Source of the DNA: Talpa occidentalis
Lineage: Eukaryota > Chordata > Mammalia > Eulipotyphla > Talpidae
Assembly (NCBI RefSeq): GCF_014898055.3
Contig: NW_023601104.1
Location: 75,871,106 to 75,935,105, forward strand
Length of the DNA stretch: 64,000 nucleotides
Direction of reading: 5' to 3'
Shown: positions 22,768-34,984 of the stretch, piece after piece
Layout of the letters: each line of letters begins with the position of its first letter
How positions within the stretch are numbered: the first letter of the stretch is position 1
Program-made: the position numbers and the translations under genes
The notes under the pieces: generated by a model
Database searches by the model: none
Told to the model about the DNA's origin: nothing
The model's input: the letters and a program-made list of their open reading frames with translations, nothing else

Positions 22768-23879
22768 TAAATTAGTACATTCTTAATGGGAGGTAATTTG
22801 GCACCAACCATCAAGATTACAATGCAGTTCCTCTTCCTTTCTCCTACTGAACAATTCTAAAGTCATTAAATGGGAGCGGAGTTAAAGTTCAGAAAGGGAA
22901 ACAAAATGAAACAAACAGAACAGACCTGCAGTATCAGATTGGAACTGCTGGCATTACTATGACTACCTCTTGGGTTTTGATCTACATAAATAAATATTGA
23001 AGTAATATATAATGTGTGTATGCATCACACACACAAATACTGCCTACTACTTCCCAGAGGTCTTGGGACAGTGACACCTCCACATTACCTAGAGTTCACA
23101 TCTTGTCTTTTAAATACTATTTCCCACTCAAAGGAACTGGGGCTCCTTAGAGAAATAGCTGATTCCAGAGCTGAAGCAGGAAGATTCCAAGATGAGCCTG
23201 GAACATTTTGTTGTGCCAGAAAGCCAGAGAGCGCCCAAAGGATGATGGGTATCTGCCCAGAGAACTCCCACTGACCAAATAAGGAACATTCTGGGCATCA
23301 AAATACATAGCAATGGCAGTGGAGTATAACCCACGGAATAAAATAGGCCACGTAGATAAACAGAAGCCTGGGAGACAGTACTTTAATCAAGAAGGACAAA
23401 TGAAAATCATATACCACCCGGTAGGTTGTAACAAGGGAACTGGCATCACTTCCAGGATATTTCCACCAAAATGGAACATAAATCTAATCATGAAAATAAT
23501 GAGATAAAACCCAAATGGACATTTTACAAAATAACTGGCTTGTAATCTCCAAAATGTCAATGTCATGAAGTCAAGTAAAGACAGGAATCCTTTGGTTCCG
23601 GAGAGTAAAAAAGTCATGGCTTCTCTTTACCCCTAAAGATGTGGTGGAATGATGGTAAGACTTGAAAGGACAGTGAGTGTTAGGTGGCCATCAGGTATCA
23701 GTGTCAGTTTCCAGATTTGTTGGTTCTGCTATGGTTATGCAAGAGAATGTCTTTGTAGGAAACACAATTTCCTACATTTATTTGAATGGAATTGGGCAAC
23801 ATGCCCCCCAAATGATTCAGGAAACTTTCTGTGTGTTTGTGATTGCTTCTAAATGAAAATCATTTACTTAAGTTTAAAA

Positions 23880-24180
23880 ATAGTACAATGCACATTTGAC
23901 CTGGAAATTCTACTTTCAGGAATTTTTCCTACAGATATCCTTACTCACCTGGGAGATATCTTACGTGTACAAAATATTCATTGTGATTGTCTAATAATGC
24001 CAAGGTGTGAAAAGAGCCTAAATGATCGACATGGCTGTTTAAATACACCGAAACATAAAATGGATACAGAAAAAAAAAATAAAGAGAATAAAATCGCCTG
24101 GGCCAATCTGCAGATCACATCAATGTATGGAACAAAGTACAGAACAGATGTGTAAAAAAGAGAGAAACAGCAATGTGTGC
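23880..24180 (+). mobile_element. Old L1 (L1M-type) fragment
   Basis: GGAAATTCTACTTTCAGGAA, TTTTCCTACAGATATCC and later AAGTACAGAACAGATGTG follow the L1M 3' consensus. Confidence 0.55.
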
Positions 24181-24714
24181 TGCACATGCTCTTCCATGCT
24201 CACAGGGTCCCTCCAGACGTGGACAGCACTGGGTGCCTCTGGGGAGGGAGAATGACAGGAGCAAGTCATTTGCAAAGTACATCTCTTTGTACTTTGAATT
24301 GGGAAGAAAGAAATTATTATCTGTTCAACAAATTAAATATTTCCCCCAAAGCTAAATGCATGCTTCCTAGGCAGAGAGGGAATATTCATGAAGAATTCTG
24401 CCTATTTACTTGATCTTTTCTGAAATTACAAATTAGTAATCTGCCTTCTGGGAAGGGAGACACAACTCCCTGCAGTGCCTTACTTAGGTCAATCAACAGT
24501 ACTGTTACTGTCATCTGCCTTCCGGGAGAAAATGAAAATTCTTTCTTGGAGTCTTTGGTGTTACCAATTGAATTGTGTTGTGATAGAAGGGTGCTTACTC
24601 TTGGGGATGGGTGGGGGAAGGTGGGAGAGGCTGTAGAGAAGTGAGTAAACTCATGCCTTGAGAACTCCCAGTTACATGAGTTACCCCGGAGCTGGCTGAA
24701 ATGCAGATTCTGAT

Positions 24715-25195
24715 TGTTAGGGGGAAAGGATGTCCTGAGATAATCTCATACAGGCTTTGTGGACCCCACCCCCACTCCAGACTAAAGCCATCAGGACATT
24801 GGGAAAGACAAATCCCATCACCACCAAGGGAGGGTGGCTGGGACCTGAGGGTGGAGTTGGGCAGCCAGGTTGGATATAAAAACCAAACACGTGGGCCTTG
24901 CTCGCTCTCTGGCTCGCGATCGCTCGCCTCCTGGCTTCACGGCTCCTGGCTGGCGGCCAGCTCTCAGAGCGCCATTTTGGGATTCCTGATCGGCGGATCG
25001 GGTAGGACTCATTTAAAACTTTGTCTCCCACTTTTCTCCCTGAGCTGTACGTTTCCTCATTTCCCCTTCCCTTGTAAATAAACCTTTTATTAACCTTTCG
25101 CGTGTGCCTGCAGTAGAGCATTGATAAGTCCTTTTAAGCGCGGGTGAGGACCCACAGTCAGGCACCCCGTTTTGTATCGGGGCTGCTCTACAACA
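24715..25195 (+). mobile_element. Solo LTR, same family, copy 3
   Basis: 481 bases from TGTTAGGGGG to CTACAACA. The TATA box is at 24875-24881 and AATAAA at 25077-25082. A perfect 4-bp target duplication TGAT lies at 24711-24714 and 25196-25199. Four-base duplications suit gammaretrovirus-like (class I) elements. The 134- and 126-codon frames across it are not genes. Confidence 0.88.
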
Positions 25196-26022
25196 TGATG
25201 ATGCAGCAGGTCCGAGTGAGGGCTGATGTGCTTGAGTCGTGAGGCTTGGCCTAGGCTACCTGAGGTGGCCTGGACCAGAGGATGGCAGGGGAAATGCGGG
25301 TTGGGGGTGAGGGAAATAATAAACTGGAATTTACTTTGGAGGCTGACTCTTCAGAACTTTGCCATGGATAGGGAATAGCAGAAAAGGGAAGTATCAAAAA
25401 TGACTCAGGGCTGGGTTGTCTGAGACGGGAAGACTGGAGAAAAAAATGCCGGATCTGATATTAGCCATTGGAAATGTCTGGGATATTGCTAAGGGGAGAT
25501 GTCAAAATGGGAGCTGCAAATACAGCATCCTCAGGAAAGCGGTGGATCTGGCCCTGAATTCCCTCCCACAGCCACTCCTGAGCTGAGGCAACAGTCTTCA
25601 CAGCGAGGACCGAAGCTGGTGGAGGCTCACCCCAAAACATAATGGAAACTCCTTTGGCCCAAAGGCCTGGGCGATCAGCTTCTCCCCCACGGGACTGATT
25701 CTCCCCTGCCTCGGGACCACCACTCTCCTGCAGCAGAGGCCCAGAGGGAAAGCTACCTTCCCGGGGCTGCGCCAACTCCGAGATTGCAGAGCAGGAATAG
25801 CAGATGGGTATAGGCAGGGCAATTAGCAGGGGAGGATCCGATTTTCTCCCTCTGACAGAACAAAAACCATTTCCCCTGGGAAGAACTTAAAGAAGTAGGC
25901 GCCTCTTCTTTGGCTTTGGGATCTCAGTTCATGAGTGACTCCCTGTACGGAGTCCCCTTAGGCACCCCCACCCCGCCCCGCCCCCGACGGAGCCTACGGA
26001 GGTGGGATGGCTCAGCCCGCTA

Positions 26023-26036
26023 GCGCCATCTAGTGT
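26023..26036 (-). promoter_or_regulatory. CTCF-like binding motif, reverse orientation
   Basis: The minus strand reads ACACTAGATGGCGC, 13 of 14 positions of the CTCF core CCASYAGRKGGCRS. It lies beside GC boxes (25965-25990) and a TG/CG repeat. Occupancy cannot be judged from sequence. Confidence 0.6.
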
Positions 26037-26062
26037 GGGATGAGGCGGTGGCCTCTGGTGGG

Positions 26063-26065
<3 letters not shown>

Positions 26066-26130
<65 letters not shown>

Positions 26131-26133
26131 CGT
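26066..26133 (+). repeat. (TG)n(CG)n microsatellite
   Basis: A TG run of about 28 units runs into CGCGCGCGCG. Alternating purine-pyrimidine, so Z-DNA-prone. Confidence 0.95.
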
Positions 26134-26254
26134 GGTTGGCAACAATCCTTGAGTTAAAGATGCTTCAATCCAATTTCTGCTTCTGTCTCCACTTGGTCGT
26201 CTTTGCTCCGTGCCTGTGTCCAGGTGTCCATCTGTTTCTGAGGACACCAGTCAT

Positions 26255-26330
26255 TGGATCAAGGTCCACCCACCCAGTATGACTTCATCTGCACTTAATT
26301 ACATCTGCAAAGACCCTATTTCCAAAGGGT
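26255..26330 (-). mobile_element. MLT1-like LTR fragment
   Basis: ATCAAGGTCCACCCACC...TTACATCTGCAAAGACCCTATTTCC is the reverse of the MLT1 central segment. It is short and diverged. Confidence 0.5.
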
Positions 26331-26997
26331 ATAGGGCTTGTTCACAGGTATAGGGCTTGTCCATATTTTTTTCATGGGCTGCAGTTCAGCCCACACAGAC
26401 TTTTTTCATCCAACAGATGTTTCCCAAGTATTTGCAAAGTGCTGGGCCTGTACTGTGGGGCTGGGCTCACAGAACTGAAAAGAAGTGTCTACTTGCTCTG
26501 TCCTTTCGGTCTTATGTCTGGCGCTATTAACCTCGCTAATCTGTGGCCTCCTGGTTCATCCTTGATTTCTGCACCCAGAAGCCTGGCCCAGAGACTCAGC
26601 ATTTCATGGAAGTAGGAAAGAAGGTTGCAGGAAGGACCAGAGAGAGGAGAGAGGGCTTCAGGTGTGATGAGGAGATGACACAGGGGGTGCAGCTGAGGGG
26701 GTGCAGAACAATTGACTGGAGCTTCGCAGTGCAAGGGACACTGAGCTGGGTCTTGATGCCTGGGCGTTTGCCAGGCAGGAAAGAGATGACAAGCGGAAAG
26801 GGCCTTCATCGCAGAGCTAAAAATATGAGCCATGGCCCAGATGTGTGGGAGAGGTTGTGATGTTTGGGGGAGTTTGATGTGGTTGGAAAAGAGGGTGTGC
26901 GGGCAGGAACATACTGCCAAGTGACACAGGCCTGGAGAATGTGCCTCTGTGGTGAAAAGCTTTGAGGGTCATTCTCCTGGCTTTAAATATTATTCTG

Positions 26998-27254
26998 GGG
27001 GCCTCCCTGGTGGTGCAAGGGGTTAAGCGTCAACAGTATGAGGCAATCCACAGCCACTGCAGCACGAGTTCGATCCCTGGCCAGAGAGGTGACCCACATG
27101 GTGCAGCAGACCTCTTCTGACTCGCCCGCTGTATTTCAATAGATCTGCCTGTTCTGCTCCCCACTGTCTCTGGTGAATCCTCTCACTCCCTCCCTCGCTC
27201 TTCTGGCCTGTGCCCCAGTTCTTGTATGCATAAATAAATAAATCTTTAAAAAAA
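26998..27254 (+). mobile_element. tRNA-derived SINE (subfamily B)
   Basis: Sense copy with B box GTTCGATCCC. Perfect 14-bp target duplication at 26984-26997 and 27255-27268. Confidence 0.9.
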
Positions 27255-27589
27255 TAAATATTATTCTGTAGGTGGAAGGCCACCTAGGAGGTCGTAAAGC
27301 ATGCTCTAAGTGTCATCATTACTAGCACTAATTATGAAAAAGGGGTCCAGAGAGTCACCTAGATAAAAATTAAATATTCAATCATTTCCACTTTCTGGTA
27401 GCACCTAGTGTAGAATAAAACCATGTTGCCTTGAAACTTCTCCCAGCTACTTTAACACAGGTATGACTTCTAGAACAAGCCGCTGGTAGTACTTCTTACT
27501 GAGGTATACAATCTGTCTGGTAGTAATAAATTCCAAGACACCCAATCAGTGTGACTCTAGGTGTGGCTCTTGTAGTATGACTGCGGGCA

Positions 27590-28440
27590 TCAACATAGTT
27601 ATGGAGAATCTCTTTGTTGATAGTTGCAAATAATGCTACAGTGAACACAGGCGTGTATATTTCCCTTTGAATTAGAGTTTTGGGTACTTTGGGTAGCTAT
27701 GTAGAGGAATTGCTTGGTCATATGGTAGATTCATTTTTAATATTTTGAAAAACAGCCACAGTTTCCCACAGGGGCTGGGCCAGCTTACATTCCCACCAAC
27801 AGTGGTTTTTAGTGGAGTTTTTTGGGTTTTCTATGTATATTATCACATCATCTGCAAATATTGTTCATCTCTTAATTTTCAAATTTTTTGGTGGTTTTGT
27901 TGGAGGCTTCTCTAATAAGCATTTTATTGGATTTGTAGGATTTTGATCTGATGAATTATTTTAATATCTGAGTTTATTATGTTTACCTTTTAAGTAATTA
28001 TTAATTCATCTGGACTTATTTCTACTTCCTTATTTTGTGCTATCTCTTTGTTGTCCTTTCTGTTTACTTTTTTCTACCTTCTTTGGATTGAAAATGTTAT
28101 CAATTTTCTATTATCTCAATTTTTCCCTTGGCCTTTTGGGTAGCCATAAAATTCCATTTCCATTCTTTTAGAGGTTTATTTTTGAAGTTATTGTTTCCAT
28201 CCTCCCAAATATTTCATTGATCTTCACCTGTCCTAAGATTTTAAAACTCTACTTTTGTTATATATCTCTATATTACTTTGTTATCAAAGAATAGAGACTG
28301 AATCGTAAGAATCCTTTGGATTTTGTAGAGGCTTCTTTCATGGTTTATTGTTTTAAATCTCAAAATGAATGTGCATGCCTTTTTTCTAGGTACAGAGAGC
28401 TGTTTACTATTCTTACTAATTGTATTGCTCTGATCCTGAC
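27590..28440 (-). mobile_element. Old L1 fragments, antisense
   Basis: TTGCTTGGTCATATGGTAG, CTTACATTCCCACCAACAGTG and CATCATCTGCAAATATTG are antisense L1 landmarks. The stretch may hold more than one insertion. Confidence 0.55.
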
Positions 28441-28722
28441 ATTGTTCTTTGACCACAGAAGAGTGTGGTAATATTTTAAACTACAATTACCGACTTACTT
28501 ATTTCTCCCTGAAGTTTTGTCAGTTATTGCTTGCCCGACACCGTAACGGTCCCCTGCATGATAATAAACGTGAGCCAGCTTGGATTTTCAGTGTGTTTAT
28601 TTCATTTGAATGCCAAACTCGGTTTTGTTTGCTCCATTTGGATAATTTGTTGCTTGGACACGTGGTCTTCTTCCAAATGAAAATTAAAACAATTTGAAGG
28701 TTAGAAATGGGGTTAAGGTCAT

Positions 28723-29017
28723 GGATGGCGCTGGAAGGGATCATGCTCAGTGAAATAAGCCAGAAAGAAAAAGAAAAATACCGGATGGTCTCACTCAGCA
28801 GGAATCTAGAAAACTTAAATAACGGACCAGGAAAATGAATAACTATAAGAGAGAAAATATCAAAATTAACAAACAACTATGAATCAGAGACACTCTATGG
28901 TGGGTGGGGGGCGGGGAGTGGAGGGATTGGGGTCAAAATAAGGGGGTTGCAAATGTATGGGGAATATAAAAATAAAATTTATTTTAAAATAAACAAACAA
29001 ACAAACAAACAAACAAA

Positions 29018-29060
<43 letters not shown>

Positions 29061-29073
29061 ATAGGGGAAAAAA
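28723..29073 (+). mobile_element. L1 3' end with (CAAA)n(TAAA)n tail
   Basis: Same 3' UTR as the L1 at 37331, truncated to about 250 bases plus a tetranucleotide tail (28987-29063). Target duplication of 20 bases, 18 matching, at 28703-28722 and 29074-29093. Confidence 0.9.
28987..29063 (+). repeat. (CAAA)n(TAAA)n tail repeat
   Basis: Tetranucleotide expansion of the L1 tail. Confidence 0.9.
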
Positions 29074-29197
29074 AGAAATGGGTTTAAGATCATAAAACTA
29101 TGGTCAGTCACTGAAAAATAATAAGTAATGTGGGGCAACACCAGTTCCAGGACCTTTGGAGAACTCATGCGGGATGACTGCATGCAATGTCAATCTC

Positions 29198-29211
29198 CCA
29201 CCAGGCGGCGC
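29198..29211 (+). promoter_or_regulatory. CTCF-like binding motif, forward orientation
   Basis: CCACCAGGCGGCGC fits 13 of 14 core positions. A TGCAATGT eight bases upstream resembles the CTCF upstream submotif. It sits in unique sequence between an L1 tail and a TG repeat. Confidence 0.55.
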
Positions 29212-29326
29212 ACTAAGAACACACTTCGCAGTTAGTTTCTACAAGTGCTACCAGGGCAGAAAGAAAAACTGGTCGGAGATACAGAAATGGGGATTTTTCA
29301 GTGAAACCCGAGAGGTCCATATCCAG

Positions 29327-29372
<46 letters not shown>
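29327..29372 (+). repeat. (TG)n microsatellite
   Basis: Uninterrupted TG run of about 23 units. Confidence 0.95.
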
Positions 29373-29374
<2 letters not shown>

Positions 29375-31799
29375 GAACTTATAATAACAGGTGTGAGATC
29401 TGTACTAGATCCTGTGAATCTTCTTTCATTTTTCCAGAGATAATAAGTCCAGAGCAGGGAAACAAACGAATTGTCTGGTTCATTCGTTCATGTATTTATT
29501 CTAGCATTTCTTGGGTGTCATAAAAGACTTGCCAATTTGGTTGTAGAACTCTAAATCTCAAAATGAATGTATTCATTCAAAAAGTTGTAGTCACATTGCA
29601 ATTTAGTTGTACAACTTCATAGAGAACCAGAGAGAAAATGCAAAACTTTGACTACCTCCAGATTCTAATTTGTTTTTGGAAAGTGCTTTTGGTGTTCATT
29701 TAAATATCAGTGTCCAATATTTTATTTCACAGAAACTAAAACAGGGAAGACTCACTATGGCATGTGAGGGTGAGAGGTGAGCTGGAGGTACTTGAGACAC
29801 AAACACCAAAACCCTGGGTGGGTTCCTGAGCTGGGGTGGGGGTGGGGACGATTCTAGAAGGGCTTTTTCAGACAATTGGGGGGAAATTAGAGGTTTGAAA
29901 ATGGACTGGTTATGAAGTGATATTATGGAATTAACATTCAAGAAAATGTTCATTTTCTTGAGTGTGATAATGGTGAGTGGTTGTAAAGGAGGGTGTCTTT
30001 ACGTTTGGGAGATGCATGCTAATGTGTTTAGGGGTGTTTCATGAAGGTGCAAATTACCTTCAAATGGTTCAGAGACACACATGCACACATAGAGCCAATC
30101 AATCAAGACAATGTGACAAATTGTTAACAATTGTTTACTCTACGTGGAAGGAACACAGATGTTTTTGTACTATTCTTTTAACTCTTGAGAGTATTTGAAA
30201 ATTTTCGCAGCTAGGAGATGGATGGTGATGTCCAGGTGATGAGGAGGCTCAGACACATAGCTCCAGCTGAGACCCGCGTGCTGGGTGTTCAGAGGACAAC
30301 ACTGCCCCAGCTCAGAGAGAGAGATGGCACCCCCTCCTCCCTTGTGGAGGTCTGAGAGGCAGAACGCTTTAGTAGAGTCTGGATCTGCTCCTGATGCATT
30401 GGAAGGTCACATGTTGTATTTCTGAAAGATGCTTGAAGGGGCCAGTCCCCAAAAGGTGGTCTTGGGCATGTCTGTGACTTGCACATAGTAGATGCTCAAT
30501 AAATCAGTATGTATGAATTGGCTCACAAAATGCCTATGGATTTCATTGCCTGTTACATCATAAAACTGAAAATGTGATTCCCCTTTAATTACTGGTCTCC
30601 TCTACTCCACCGATGGGCTCTTTTGAGGACAACCCTGGTCCAATAGCCCCTCTACCCTTAGAGGACCTATGACCACCTGCCAACACTTCTTTGGTACCTC
30701 CCCACCAAGTTCCTTAGAAAAAGCCCCAGAATGGAACAGAAGTTCATCCCACCTGAGCAGGGGCTGAAGAAAAGTAGGGATTGGCAGGGATGGAGATTGT
30801 CTACAGGGGCCCCCATGACTAACCCCTGGTGGTCACTGGCCGTTTGCTGAGCACCCGCCATGTGCAGGGACATCCTTGCAACAAGCCTATGGAGTAGGCA
30901 TCACTTTTTCTGGTTTTTCAGATAAAAATGAGGAGAAAGGAATTAGAGGATGACATGAAAATTCCTCCTGGAGATGGGCACAAAGGGATGGACACTCAAA
31001 AACAGGACAACAGTTGGAGGAAGGGCAGAAATGTTGGGAGAGTCAGACCAATCCAGAAACATCTCGCAAGAAGGAAAAGCTAGGAGGGGCTGCCGAACAG
31101 GAGGGGCAACAACCTCTAGGGGGAAGGGAGAGGTATGGAAGATGCTGACTGTGCCCAGAGCAATTTTATGGGCAGGCCGTTTTGACCTGAGCCAGATCTA
31201 GTTGATCCTAAATCCAGGCTGTGCTGACAAAGCAGCACCAGCCTGGAAGCAGCGACTGCAGACCCCGGGGGCAGGACTGAGGGATAATGCTGCTCCTCTC
31301 TGGAAGGACTTTTTCGTGGTTCTAAGTTCCAATCAATTGGTGCAGTTACTGCTGAATCTTCCTAAAATACACAGAAGCTTCGAGAATACTTTGCCTACAA
31401 CACCGAAGTTCACAAAGCCAGCTGAACACAGTGCTCTTGGCTATGTTAATTGGAACAGCAGTCAGTTCTTTAGATCTCAGAATTGTTTGAACTCACTTTG
31501 GTGCAGTTTGGGTCTCCCGTCTGAAATGCGTTCCTGCATCTGAACAGTGCACTCCACACCAACAGTGACTGGAAAAACAGAACTTGGATCACTTTAATTC
31601 TGTTGCCCTTCATGCTAATCAAACCCCAAAATTTGTGGAGATCACTCTCTCAGAAACATTTCTTCATGTGTTTCCTCCCCTCTTTTGTAAAGGAAAAAAA
31701 ACAACCCTGAGCAGTAATGTGTATGTGTATAAAAAATATTTAGTCCATTACTTCTTTCTGTAATAAAAAGTTTATTTTAAGTTTTATTTTAAATTTTAC
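29375..31799. other. Intergenic, no gene recognised
   Basis: Unique-looking sequence with one possible reverse MIR at 30830-30960. 31200-31545 has a 113-codon frame with no recognisable family. Confidence 0.4.
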
Positions 31800-32100
31800 T
31801 GGGGGCCTCCCCGGTGGCGCAGCAGTTGAGCGCCAGTTCGCGAAGCTGCCCGCAGCCTCTGCAGTGCTGGTTCGATCCCCGGCTGCTCCCCGGCCACCGG
31901 AGGAGGGTCCCACATGGCGCACAGGCCTCTCCTGCCGCCCGCTGCTCCCCTCAGCAGTGTACTTCGGTCCTTCTGCCTGCTCTGCTCCCCGCTCTGGCTC
32001 TGGTGAATTCTCTCACCCTCCCGCGGTTGTGACTGTACCCAGTGCATGTATAAACAAAACAAACAAATAAATAAAACATGCCTCTATTAAAAAAAATTAA
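31800..32100 (+). mobile_element. tRNA-derived SINE (subfamily A)
   Basis: Sense copy, well preserved in the head (GTGGCGCAGCAGTTGAGCGC, GGTTCGATCCCCGG), with a long A-rich tail. Confidence 0.88.
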
Positions 32101-32218
32101 AAAAAAAATTACTGGGATGATTCTCTATACAAAGTTTAATACAAAAGAAAACAAAACCAAAATCAAACTCTTCACTGTGTTTCTTTTCTGATCATTTTTA
32201 TTGTTTCATTCCATGATT

Positions 32219-32474
32219 TTTTTTTTTTACTTAGACATACAAGAGCTGGGGTGTAGGCCAGAGGTACAGGAGTGAGAGGATTCCCCAGAGACAGAGTGGG
32301 GAACAGAACAGGCAGACTGACTGAAATACACTGCTGAGGGGAGCAGCGGGCGAGTCAGGAGAGGTCTGCTGCACCGTTTGGGTCGCTCCCCGGCCGGGGA
32401 TTGAACTCATGCTGAATGGCTGCCCATAGCTTCATAGTGCTGAGAGTTAACCTCTTGCGCCACCAGGGAGGACC
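32219..32474 (-). mobile_element. tRNA-derived SINE (subfamily B)
   Basis: Antisense copy. Perfect 14-bp target duplication TTCATTCCATGATT at 32205-32218 and 32475-32488. It forms an inverted pair with the copy at 31800. Confidence 0.9.
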
Positions 32475-33309
32475 TTCATTCCATGATTCTTGATGAAAAT
32501 AATTTGTTGTATAGAGGAGGATGGTGTTAAAAGTGACCTGCTCCAGGGGTCAAATGCCACTGTTGGCAGCCTGGGCCACTGGGAATAAGAAGAACAGGAC
32601 TGGGTACCGGTCAAGGCTTCTCATTAATGAGTTGAAATAATCACTTCATATTTGTTCTGACTTAACGAGCATTATATTAAAGGCTGTGGGGATAGGGGTG
32701 CATTGCCCATTTGGAAGCATGCCAGGGACTTTTCCCTCTGAGAGGCACCCGATGTGAAGTCACCTGCAGGAGTGTGGGGAGCAGGAATGACTGTCACTGG
32801 TGCCAAGGTGTGGGGGAGGCACCTCCTGCCTCCTCCTGTGGCCCTGCCTGCAGCTGTCACAGCAAGATGTTGCTTATTCTGTCACCTGTGCCCGGGATCT
32901 GTGTCGCTATGAGCTCAGGAGTCACAGGAAAGGTAGGGGAAAGTGCAAGCTTCAGAGGAGGGCTGCCCAGCGAGCCTCTTCCTTCTGGACAGAGACAGTC
33001 TGGGCAGGTGCTAACCAGGCCCTGGGGGTGTCTTGGAATGTCCCACCTGCTTGGTTTCACTGGCTATGGTGCCCTCTGGCCAAATCCAAGGCTCAATGGG
33101 CTTTGCAGGAGTCGGGATGCAGCGAGGGGATCTGATCCCAGGACTTCTTATCCCTGCCAGGGCCAACTTCTCGAATACTCCAGGCCTCTGCACACAGTCC
33201 ATACGCCTTTCGCCCCACTCTGAGGATGGGGTGTGAAAGTCTATTTCACAGAACAGGGCTTTGTGGTCTTCAGTACCCTCAGCCATCAGAGGCTCCCTTC
33301 TTTCTTTTC

Positions 33310-33556
33310 TTTCTTTCTCTCTCTCTCTAGCGTAAAAGAGCTGGGGTGTAGACCAGAGATGCAGGGGGTGAGAGGATTCACCAGAGACAGAGTGGGGAGC
33401 AGAACAGGCAGATCTACTGACATACACTACTGAGGGGAGCAGCGGGCAAGACAGGAGAGGTCTGCTGTGCCATGTGGGTATCTCCCTGGCTGGGGATCAA
33501 ACTCAGGCCTTAGCGGTGATAGTGCTGATACTTAACCCCTAGGCCACTAGGGAGGC
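33310..33556 (-). mobile_element. tRNA-derived SINE (subfamily B)
   Basis: Antisense copy whose tail has become a pyrimidine-rich TTTC/CT tract (33296-33330). Confidence 0.8.
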
Positions 33557-33784
33557 CTTTCCTTCTTTAATGTAAACACCTCGTTCTGGTAAAAATATAA
33601 AAAGCACAGGCCTTTTGAATCGTTCAGAGCCAGAGTCTGGGTTTGCAGAGGGAGGACTCAGTGTGCGTGGGGACTGTGAGCTCCCTGAGGAGGGTCACCC
33701 CTGGCCCCCAGGCTCCAGGGCAATGACTGGCTCATAGTTGGGAACCACCATCATGCCTGAAGTAGCTTGGGAGGGCAGCCCATG

Positions 33785-33905
33785 CATTTCTGTGACACAG
33801 GTGCTCTTACTAGCCCCATCCTATGGAAAGAAACTGCGGTCCAGAGAGGTTAATTACCTTGCCCAAGGTGAGTTAGTGACTGAGGCCAAAATCTGCACCT
33901 GTCAT
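33785..33905 (-). mobile_element. MIR fragment
   Basis: GTCCAGAGAGGTTAATTACC and TTGCCCAAGGTGAGTTAGTG, reverse MIR. Confidence 0.6.
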
Positions 33906-34094
33906 GAGCATCCTGGGTAATTCTGGGGCAGGTTGGCCCTTACCTGGAGAAGCACCATCTGCCTGGCAGACACCATGGGGAACCTGTTGCTTCCCTCCCA
34001 GTAAGGCAAGAGTACTGGCTTGAACCTGCTTTGACCACAGTTGGTTTCAGAGACTCCAACTCTTGGGTGAAGTGGGCGGTTTGCCTCAGGACCA

Positions 34095-34200
34095 CACACC
34101 CTTCTCCCGGCTCCCTTACGAGATTGCTGCATGACCTTGTGTTAGTCACTCACAGTCGCTGGTTCTTAATTTCTTTATCTGTAAAATGAGAGGATCAGGC
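34095..34200 (+). mobile_element. MIR fragment
   Basis: TGACCTTGTGTTAGTCACTC and TTTATCTGTAAAATGAGAGG, sense MIR. Confidence 0.6.
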
Positions 34201-34341
34201 TGGCCCAGCTATACTCAAGTCTCTTTTGACTGCAATTTGCCATAGGGCATGCATTGTACATGATGGCCTCTGATGGCCCAGATTTTCTTTTTTGCTCTTT
34301 TCCTCTCTTCTGCTCCAGTTCATTAAAAATAAAGTGATTTT

Positions 34342-34609
34342 TGGGCCTCCCTGGTGTCACAGGGGTTAATCACAGCACTATGAAGCTATCCACAGCCTCT
34401 GCAGCACAAATTTGATCCCTGGCCAGGCAGGGAGCTAACTACAAGGCACAGCAAACTTCTCCTGACTTGCCCGCTGCTCCCCTCAGCAGTGTGTGTCAGC
34501 CAGTCTGCCTTTCCTGCTCCCCACTCTGTCTCTGGAGAATCCTTTCATTCCCTGCAACCTCTGGCCTGTACCCCAGTTCTTGTATGCATAAATAAATAAA
34601 TCTTTAAAA
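34342..34609 (+). mobile_element. tRNA-derived SINE (subfamily B)
   Basis: Sense copy with a perfect 17-bp target duplication at 34325-34341 and 34610-34626. Confidence 0.9.
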
Positions 34610-34962
34610 AAAAATAAAGTGATTTTAAGAACCACTCATGGCTGGAGACCCACAGTATGGAAACTTCTGGACTAAGTGATCTCTTGACATTCTCTGGATC
34701 TCTGACCAATGTCCCTAAGTGCAGATCCCCTGGGTATGGGCACCCACAGCCAACGGGACTGAAGTCAGATCTCAGGGCCTCTAGAATAAGTCCCAAATTC
34801 AAACAGTTAGGTGAAATCCCACAACTTTTGATAATTAGAAGGTTTTAAGCCAAATATTTGAAAATTTTATTATTTGGGTTTTTAAACACTGTAAAGTAAA
34901 AGTAAAAAACAAAAAACACCTTAAGCCATGAGTTTAGTTCCTGTATAAATAATAAATGCTCT

Positions 34963-34984
34963 TTTTTTTTTTTTTTTTTTTTTT
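34963..34984 (+). repeat. Poly(T) run
   Basis: About 22 T in a row with no recognisable SINE body downstream. Confidence 0.8.

Noticed and set aside
24701..25121. 126- and 134-codon frames
   Set aside because: They are within the solo LTR and are not retroviral proteins.
26066..26133. Regular repeats as a CRISPR array
   Set aside because: Simple TG/CG microsatellite in a mammalian genome, with no spacers.
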